DNA from: Saprospiraceae bacterium UBA6168 | Lineage (GTDB): Bacteria > Bacteroidota > Bacteroidia > Chitinophagales > Saprospiraceae | DNA length: 17,350 nt | Direction: 5' to 3' | NCBI GenBank assembly: GCA_002435785.1 | Contig: DIUC01000084.1 | Location: forward strand, 1-17,350 | Shown here: in pieces, positions 1 through 9,000 of the stretch | How positions within the stretch are numbered: the stretch's first letter is position 1 | How the letters are laid out: the number at the start of each line of letters is the position of its first letter | Translations under genes and position numbers: made by a program | Notes under the pieces: generated by a model | Database searches by the model: none | What the model saw: the letters and a program-made list of their open reading frames with translations, nothing else | Told to the model about the DNA's origin: nothing

Positions 1-87
1 CCCGAGGCACGAGGGATTTCTAAGCCTGAGCGGTCAGCAGGAACAACGTGCTTAGAAATCCCTCGTGCCTCGGGCTTTCCAATCCCT
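1..87. repeat. Modular palindromic element, copy 1 (in frame, 5' of sulfotransferase)
   Basis: Bases 1-25 and 50-74 are perfect reverse complements (25-bp arms, 24-base loop). They contain GGGATTTCTAAGC and its inverse. A GGCTTTCCAATCCCT block (73-87) follows; it recurs at 7764-7778 and 7872-7886. The element is translated in the same frame as the other copies (peptides GISKP, LEIPR, SGFPIP shared). The left end may be cut by the window edge. Confidence 0.9.
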
Positions 88-3000
88 GCACATCCGCCGA
101 TTTTCATCCTCGCACCGCCTCGCTCTGGCACTACGTTGCTGCGAGTTATGCTCGCAGGGCATCCCGGCCTGTTCGCTTGCAACGAGCTACAACTACTTCA
201 TTTTAAGACACTTGCGGAACGAGCAGAAGCCTATCAGGGCAAGTTTTCGCTCTGGACAGAAGGCTTGGTACGGGCCGTAATGGAGTTGAATAATTGCGGA
301 GCAGATGAAGCCAAACTGCTACTCCACAACTTCTCAAAGCACGGAATGACCACCCGTGAAATGTTCGAGCAACTGCAAGCATGGGTTGGCGACCGCCTCA
401 TCGTGGATAAATCGCCCAGCTATGTGCTCGATCCAGCGGCGCTTGAAAAAGCCATTGCCGACTTCCCCAACGCCCGTTTTATCCACCTTGTTCGCCACCC
501 GTACAGCATGGTGAAATCGTTCGAGAAGTACCACATGGACCAAGTGCTGTACCTGCGCCCACACGACTTCAATGCCCAGCAACTTGGCGAATTGGTTTGG
601 CTCGAAAGCCACCGGAATACGGTTGATTTTTTAAAAAAACTGCCCGCCAACCAGCAGTTCCGCATGGTGTACGAGGATTTGGTGAAAAAACCCGAAGCCG
701 TCATGCAGGCCATGTGCGAGACCCTAGAAATCCCATTCCACGATGGCTTGCTCCATCCCTACCAGGATTTGGATCAAAAAATGACCAACGGCATCTACCA
801 AAACAGCCGCTCGATGGGTGACACCCATTTTGACAAAAAGCAAAAAATAGACGCCGGAAAAGCCGAGGATTGGAAGGGTGTGTTGGAAGACAATTTCCTA
901 TCTGAAGAAACTTGGGAGGTTGCACAATCGCTTGGCTATCAAGGAATTGACGATTTACGATTTACGAATTACGATTCAGCCGCTGCAAAATCCGAGGGCA
1001 ATCGTCAATCGTCAATCGTTAATTCTTCAATCGCCATCATCGGCATGTCCTGCCGCCTGCCCGGTGCCAACAACATCGAGGAGTTTTGGCAAAACCTCGT
1101 GGAAGGCAAAGATGTCAGGCACCTCGTCACCGACGCCGACCTTGAGGCCGAGGGAATCGTAAATCATAAATCATCATTCGTCAATCGTACTTACGTCCTC
1201 GACAACCCCTACGCCTTCGATGCCGCCTTCTTCGGCTACCAGCCACGTGAGGCGGAAATGATGGACCCGCAGCACCGCATTTTTCTCGAAACCGCTTACG
1301 AGGCACTCGAATCTGCTGGCTACGACCCCAGCCGTTTCGAGGGAAACATCGGCGTATTCGGCGGCGTGGCGAGGAACACCTACGCCCTCAATAACTTGTT
1401 GACCAACAAAGAGTTGTTGGAACAAAGTGGCGGCTGGTATCAAGAAATGCTGGCTTCCGACACCACCTTCAGCATTAGCCGGGTGGCATACAAACTGAAC
1501 CTTCGTGGTCCCGCTGTCAACGTACAAACTGCCTGCTCGACGGGTGGCGTCGCTGTCCACCTCGCATGCCAAAGCCTCTTCGCTGGCGACAGCGACATAG
1601 TCATCGTGGGCGGGGGACGGGTACAAGCGCCTGTCCTTGGTGGCTACGAGCATATCGAAGGTGGCCCGCTCTCTGCCGATGGCTACTGCCGGGCCTTTGA
1701 TACCAATGCCAACGGCATGGTGCAGGGTCACGGCATGGCGATGCTGGTGCTAAAAAAATTGGACAAGGCCATTGAGGATGGTGACCTTGTTTGGGCAGTC
1801 ATTAAGGCCAGCGCCATCAATAATGATGGTTCCGACAAAACGGGCATCACCGCCCCAAGTAGCAAGGGGCAGGCCGCTGTCATCAAAAAAGCGCTTGAAT
1901 ACGCAGGGCTAAAAGGCAACCAAATCGGCTACGTGGAGACCCATGGGACGGGAACGTTTATTGGTGACCCGATTGAGATTCAGGGACTGATGTTAGGGAT
2001 GAGGGATGAGGGATTAGGGATGAACGAAGCAGGACAAAATCATCCCTCATCCCTCATTCCTCATCCCTGTCTGATTGGTTCGGTGAAAACCAACATCGGC
2101 CACTTGGACGCCGGAGCTTGCATAGTCGGCATCATCAAGACGGCGCTGGCGCTTCACAACGAGCAATTGCCCGCAACCCTGCATTTTGAAAAAAACAACC
2201 CACAGATTGACTTCGAGAACTCGCCTTTTGAGGTGAATGCGGAACTGCGCCCGTGGAAGCGTGGCGAGATGCCCCGCTACGCTGGCGTAAGCAGTTTTGG
2301 CTTGGGCGGAACGAATGCGCATATCATTTTGGAGGAAGCACCGCTTGCAGTTGGCAGTTGGCAGTTGGCAGTTAGAAGTCCGCAATTAGTGATAGTTTCC
2401 GCCAAAACTGACGAGGCATTGGAGCAACTGGCGAGTAGCATTCAGAACGTCGGCACGGTTCAAAACCTTGACGACGTTGGATTCACCCTTGCCACAGGAC
2501 GACAGCATTTTGCAAAACGAAGCGCCCTCCTTTTTGCCGAAGGCAAGGAAAAGCCAGAACTTATCACCGCCCAATCCGCAATCCGAAATCCACAATCCGC
2601 AATCGTGATGATGTTCCCCGGTGGCGGTGCGCAGTATGAGGGCATGGCACGTGATTTATACGAATCGAACGGGTTTTTCCGCCAACAGGTGGATACCTGT
2701 TTTGCAATTTTGGAGAAACAACACGGACTTAACATCAGGGAAATTGTCTTCCCGCAATCCGCAATCCCTGTCTGTCGACAGGCAGGCGCAAATCCGCAAT
2801 CCACAATTGAAAACCCAGCGGTGGGACTGGCCAGCCTTTTCACCATCGAATATGCCCTCGCAAAACTTTGGCAGCACTGGGGCATCCAGCCCGCCGAACT
2901 CATTGGTCATTCGATGGGCGAGTACACGGCGGCCTGCATCGCTGGGGTGATGTCGCTGGAGGCAGCGCTGGGTTTGGTAACGATGCGTGGAAAGCTGTTT

Positions 3001-6000
3001 GAGACGCTGGACGGCGACGGCTGCATGTTGAGCGTTGCGATGACGGAGGAGAAATTGCTGCCATTTTTGAACGCAGACCTCACTATTTCCGTGATAAACA
3101 AAGTGGACAACTTGGTGGTTAGCGGGTCTTTGGCAGCGATTGACGAGTTGGAAATGCAACTGAACGAAGCGGGTGTTGAATGCTCCAAAATCCACATCAA
3201 AGTCCCAGCACACTCGCCGCTCATCGAGCCGATTTTGCCCCAATTCAGAAAATACCTCGAAAGCGTAGAACTGCACGTACCAAAAATCCCCATCGTCAGC
3301 AACGTGACAGGCACTTGGCTCACAGCCGAAGAAGCCACCTCCGTGGACTACTGGCTGCGCCACCTCCGCCAACCCGTCCGTTTTGCAGACGGATTGGCGA
3401 CATTGGTAGCCCCGCAATCCGCAAGAAAAAAGAACCGTATCTTCCTCGAAGTGGGGCCTGGGCAGACACTCAGCACGTTTGCCCGGGCACTTCCCACGCT
3501 TCCCAACGAGGCTCGAACCATATTGGCGTCCGTGCGGCATCCAAAAGAGCTGCGAAACGACGTCGAATTTATCTTGAAAACGCTTGGCAAACTCTGGGTT
3601 AGCGGCGTGGACGTGAACTGGGATAATTATTTCTCCGGTGAGAAACGCCGTCGAGTCCCACTGCCGACCTATCCGTTTGAAAGAAAGAAGTATTTCATTG
3701 CCCCGAAACGTACCGCCGAACCCCAGCTCGGAAGTGAAGCATTTTTAGAAAAACAGCTACCTGAACCATCCAAAATGCCTACCGAACTTGGGTTCGGGGG
3801 TTCGATTGCTATGACTGTATCCAACATATCCCGCATCCCTAACCTCATTGCTGAAATCAAGGCATCGCTTCATGAACTCAGCGGCATGGAGCCAGCCCAA
3901 ATGGACCAACAAGCCAGCTTCCTGGAGCTTGGTTTCGACAGCCTGTTTTTGAGCCAGGCAGTCATCCGTTTCAACCAAAAATTCAAGCTGGAACTGAGTT
4001 TCCGGCAGTTGTTTGAGGATGCACCAACCATTGAGGCATTGGCGGAGTATGTGGATGGTGCGATGCCGGAGGGGTTATTTGCGCCTGTCGTAGGCGAAGA
4101 CCATAGTCCTGCCATGAAAGTTCCTGATTTTCAGGAAAACATTGTTGCATTGAGCCCAATTTCAAACGCCCCTGTTTTGCAGCAAATCATTAACCAGCAA
4201 TTGCAGTTGATGCAGCAGCAACTGGCGTTGTTGAACGGTCAGCCCATTGCGCAGCAAATAGTTCAACAGCCTGCCAGCCTACCAATTGGTCAAGCCGCTG
4301 CGCCCTCAAATCCTCAAATCCTCAAACCCTCAAATCCTCAACAAGAGGTGGAAATACCGCGCACCACCAAAGGCGTTACCGCCAAATTAAACAGCTACAA
4401 AAAGATTGGCGCTGGCGACGAGTTGAGCGAAAAACAGCGGCGGGGTTTGGATGAGTTCATGGCGAAGTACGCCGCCATGACCCCCAAATCGAAGGCAATG
4501 GCGCAGCGCCACCGCCAGTATTACGCCGACCCCCGAAGTGTGACGGGTTTCAGCAAATTGTGGAAAGAAATCTGCTACCAAATCGCCCACGAGCGCTCGA
4601 AAGGCGCTCATATCTGGGACGTGGACGGCAACGAATACGTGGACTACGTGATGAGCTACGGCGTGGCGTTGTTCGGCCACATGCCGGATTTTGTGGAACG
4701 TGCCGCAGCCGAAGCCATCCAACGGGGCAACTCGATTGACCTCCTGCCGCCCGAAGCCACCGAAATCGCACGCATGATTTGCGAGATGACGGGATTTGAC
4801 CGGGTGACTTTGGCAAACACTGGCACAGAGGCAGTTTTGGGGGCAGTTCGTGCTGCAAGGACCATAACCGGGCGTGACAAAATCGCCGTTTTCGACACTG
4901 ATTACCACGGCATGATTGACGAGTTCATGGTTCGGGGAGTTCATTTCAAAGCTCGCCCAGATGGCTCGGGGGAAGAAACCAAGACGCTGCCCTCATCGCC
5001 TGGCGTGCCCAGGTTCAATGTGGAAAACGTGTTGGTGCTGGACTACGACGACCCGAATGTGCTACAAAAATTGGAGCGCAACATCGGCGAACTCGCTGCC
5101 GTGCTCATCGAACCAGTGCAGGCGCAGAACCCGCACTGGCAGCATGGGGAGTTGATAAAAGCTATCCGAAAAATCACGGAGCAAAACGGTGTGGCGCTCA
5201 TTTTTGATGAAATCATCAACGGCTTCCGCCTTGACCAGCGGGGCGCCCAAGCGTGGTATGGCGTGGATGCTGACATTTGCGCCTACGGCAAAAGCATCTC
5301 TGGCGGCCTCCCGCTTGCTGCCGTGGCTGGCAAGGCAAAGTACATGAGCGCTTTCGACGGCGGCTACTGGGGTTACGGCGACGACAGCTCGCCAGACGGC
5401 GTCATCGCCTATTTCGCCAGCACTTTTATCAAAAACCCCATCAGCGTGGCGGCGGCTCATGCGGCCTTGGCCGAAATTCAGCGCAGAGGCCCTGCCATGC
5501 AGCATGATTTGAACGAAAAGACCGCACAATTTGCAAAGCGAATCAGCGAGATTTTCTTGCGCACCAAAGCGCCGCTCATGATTCAGTCGGCGTCCTCCTT
5601 TTTTATGATAAAAAATGCGGACAACAGCCCAATGACCCGCCTGTTCAACTATTTCTTGCGGGCAAGGGGCATCAATATCCGGGAGCGGCCCTGCTTTATT
5701 TCCACGGCGCACACGGAGGCAGATTTTGAAAAAACGTACCGGGGTTTTGAATTGGCCATCCACGATATGTTCGAGGCGGGGTTGATGGATGCATGGGAAG
5801 GGGAAGACCTGAATGTTATTGTGCCACCGCCCGGTAGCACGGCCTTTAGGCCGTCCGGTACGCCGACGTTTACGTCGGTAATGCCCGCTGCCCTCAAGGG
5901 CAGAGAACAGGGCACCGTGAACGGCGCCCTACCAGTGCCTACCACCGAAGGCCAGCAGGAGATTTTCCTTTCTGACCAGTTTTCGCCGGAGGCCTCCAAG

Positions 6001-9000
6001 GCATACAACATCGCTACTGAAATCAGGCTGGAAGGCGATTTTGACGAGGCAGAAATGCGGGCAGCCATACAAGCCCTGGTGGATAGGCATGAGGCACTGC
6101 GGACGGTTATTTCCCCGGACGGCAAAACGATGACGGTACTGCCAAAATTGAATATTGAAGTTCCTTTTGTCAATGTTGGCGAGGCTTCAAATCCCAGCGA
6201 ATTTCTGTTAGACCTTCACTACGAAGAAGCCGAACACCTCTTTGACTTGCAAAACGGGCCGCTGGTTCGCTTCAAAATCGTGCGGTTGGAGGAGCGGGTT
6301 CACCTCGTTTTCGTCACGGTCCACCATATCATCTGTGATGGGTGGTCGCTGGGTATTTTGACGAGGGAGCTTGGGGAGGTTTACGGGACAGACTTCCGAA
6401 ATCTTAAAGATTTCGGAAGTCTTACGCAGCCCAAACAACTCAGCCAATTCGCCATCGAACAGGCTGATTTACAACAACTTGCTGTTTTCAAAAAGAATGA
6501 AACATATTGGCTGGCGCAATTCAAGGACAGCATTCCCGTCCTCGACTTGCCGACAGATTTTTCCCGCCCGCCCGTAAAAACTTACCCCGGTGCGATGGAA
6601 AAAATCAGCTTTGATGCTGCGTTCACTACCCAATTGCGCAAAGCGGCGGCCAAGCAGGGCAGCACATTTTACGTGTTCATGCTGGCGGCGTACCAAGCTT
6701 ACCTGAGCCGAATCACTGGGCAAGACGACCTTGTGGTGGGCGTGGCGGCGGCTGGCCACAACCTCCCCGGTAATGCCAATCTTGTGGGGCATGCCATCAG
6801 CTTGCTGCCCGTTCGGACAAGGGTGAATGGCGGCGGCAGTTTTGGCGAGTACCTGAAGACCGTTCGGAAGCAAGTGCTGGATGCCTTCGACCACCAGCAG
6901 TACACCTTCGGGGCATTGGTGAAAAGGCTGAAAATCGGGCGAAATGCCAGCCGAAACACGCTGATCAGTGTCGCCTTCAACCTCGACAGCCCGCTGGACG
7001 ACCTGCGATTCGGAAGCCTGAAAGCCAGCACCCGTGCCATTTCGAGGCATTACGAGACATTTGATTCGTTCATCAACTTGAAACCACTCGGCAATGGGGT
7101 TGATTTTGAATGGAACTTCAATACCGATTTGTTCCGCAAGGAAAGTATCCGAATGAGGCTGGCGGAGTTCGAGGTGTTTTTGAAAAATATTGTCGAAAAC
7201 GCATCTTCCAATTCTCAACTTCCAATTTCCAGGTTGCCGTTGCTGCCAGATTTTGAAAAAAGGCAACTCGAAAAATTCGGCCAGGGCGAAGTCTGCGACG
7301 ACTTCCCGCTTCACTTGACGCTGCACGAGTTGTTTGAGCAGCAAGTTGGCAGGACGCCGGAAAAAATTGCCGTTGCTTGTGCGGATGCTGCCGAACTGGG
7401 GTTCGGCAGTACACTAACCTATATCCAACTGAACGACCAAGCCAATGCCCTGGCCGCACATTTAATCGAAATAGGTGTGCAGCCTGGCGCTTTCGTCGGC
7501 CTGTGCATGGGGCGCTCGCTGGAGATGATGGTAAGTATTTACGCTATCCTGAAAGCGGGCGGTGCCTACGTGCCGATTGACCCACGAAACCCGCAGGAGC
7601 GTATCCGATTGACTTTGGAAGACGCTGGATGCAGCTTTGTTTTGACCCAAAAGGCGGTGGAGTTGCTGCTGCCAGAATTTGCTGGAGAGATAGTAGTTGT
7701 TGACGCTGGGATTGGAAAGCCCGAAGGGATTTCTAAGCCCGGAGACGGCTCCGAGCAGCGCTCAGGCTTTCCAATCCCTCCCTATCGGTCGGGCTTAGAC
7801 GCTGGGATTGAAAAGCCCGAAGGGATTTCTAAGCCCGGAATCAGCCCTGTCACTGTGGTTGACCACCGCTCAGGCTTTCCAATCCCTCCCTATCGGTCGG
7901 GCTTAGAAATCCCTCGCTTGAGGAATGCCTACGTCATTTACACCTCCGGCTCCACCGGCACGCCCAAAGGCGTCGCCGTCAGCCACGCCAATGCTGTCAA
8001 CACGCTGTTTGCCATCAACAAACAGTTGAAAATGAGCGAGTTGGACACGGTGTTCAGCGTGTCGAGCATGGCGTTCGACATGAGCATCCCCGACTATTTC
8101 TTGACGCTGATGACCGGGGCGACGTTGATTTTGGCTGGAGAGGAAACGAAAAAGGACGGATTTGCCCTTCGGGAATCGGTGGAAAAGCATCGCCCAACGG
8201 TGATGCAAGCCACGCCGACGACCTGGAAAATCCTGCTCATGGCAGGTTGGGAAGGCGACAAAAACTTGCGGGCGATAGCGGGTGGCGAGGGCTTTGCCAA
8301 AGAACTGGCAGCGGACATGATGCACCGCTGCGCAAAAGTCTGGAACGGTTACGGCCCGACGGAGACAACCATTTACGCCACTTGGCAACTTATTACCGAG
8401 GAGCATCTGGCCGCTTGCCCCGGCGAATTTGCTGCCATCGGCAGCCCGATTGCCAACGTATCGCTGCTGGTTTTGGACAAAAATGGGGAGCAAGTTCCAA
8501 TCGGCGTCCCCGGCGAACTGTTTATCGGTGGCAAAGGTGTTGCAAATGGCTACCTCAATCGTCCCGAATTGACCAAAGAACGTTTCCCCCAATCCGCAAT
8601 CCGCAATCCGCAATCCGCCATCTACAAAACCGGCGATTTGGTAAGGTTTCTCCCCAACGGCGAAATCGAGTTCTTGGGCCGCATGGACGACCAAGTGAAA
8701 ATCAGGGGCTACCGGGTGGAGTTGGGTGAAATCGAGGAGACCATGAAGCAGTTCACCGGTGTGAAGCAAAGCGTGGTGAACATGTTCAGTGACAGCAGTG
8801 GAAGCCAGCAGTTGGTGGGCTATGTGGTAGAAAATGGAATACCGCTGGGTGAAGGTTGGGAGGGACGATTGAAGGATTTTTTGCGGAGCAAAATGCCGGG
8901 CTTTATGGTGCCGGGTGTTTTTGTGAAAATGCCGGAACTCCCCCTGAACACCTCCTTAAAAGTGGACCGAAAAGCCCTGCCAAGGCCAGATATGTCGAAC

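Larger units (their letters stand above)
1030..2343 (+). other. Ketosynthase (KS) domain
   Basis: Starts at IAIIGMSCRLPG. The active-site cysteine is in QTACSTGG (Cys codon 1534-1536). The two histidines are in VETHGTGT (His 1942-1944) and KTNIGHLDAG (His 2101-2103), so the Cys-His-His triad is complete and the KS should condense. The EGGPLSADGYCRAFD segment resembles KSs that work beside NRPS modules. Two repeat arrays interrupt loops: a heptad array at 1155-1189, and an inverted heptad array at 1994-2068 between the two His motifs. The domain ends around AHIILEEAP. Confidence 0.95.
5938..7290 (+). other. Condensation (C) domain
   Basis: The HHxxxDG motif reads HHIICDGWS (6322-6348) with both His and the Asp present, so the domain should be active. 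Other supporting segments are LPTDFSRPP, the DDLVVGV region and a late QQYTFGALV stretch. It would form the amide between the beta-amino acyl chain on the ACP and the aminoacyl-PCP. A perfect 33-nt inverted repeat (6390-6422) lies in the loop after the catalytic helix. The C-A junction carries a degenerate heptad array (7205-7232). Confidence 0.93.
7315..9000 (+). other. Adenylation (A) domain, substrate unknown
   Basis: Core motifs in order: A2 LKAGGAYVPIDP; A3 YVIYTSGSTGTPKG (7930-7971); A5 NGYGPTETTIYAT (about 8344-8382); A7 YKTGDLVRFLPNGEIEFLGR; A8 VKIRGYRVELGEIE; A10 with the catalytic Lys in LKVDRKAL (Lys 8959-8961). All needed residues are present. A by-eye pocket code is D-M-P-Q-I-G-G-I-Y-K (first Asp codon 8077); I cannot match it to a known amino acid and position 239 is the least certain. 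Foreign-looking repeats are inserted at 7388-7409, 7702-7915 (between A2 and A3) and 8591-8618 (between A6 and A7). Confidence 0.93.

Noticed and set aside
136..138. TTG as the start codon of the megasynthase
   Set aside because: It lies within the sulfotransferase PAPS-binding motif (APPRSGTT then LLR); the frame is open upstream to the window edge, so the real start is outside.
2572..2606. Short CRISPR-like repeat array
   Set aside because: The unit is only 7 bases with no spacers and no cas genes, and it is translated in frame; it is a tandem heptad array.
2656..3540. 294-codon minus-strand frame under the AT domain
   Set aside because: It overlaps a fully motif-supported AT domain and shows no recognisable protein features; the other long antisense frames (7903-8769, 6469-7344, 1174-1731) are rejected for the same reason.
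7702..7915. Insertion-sequence remnant
   Set aside because: No transposase fragment, no target-site duplication seen, and the reading frame is kept; a palindromic non-coding-type element fits better.
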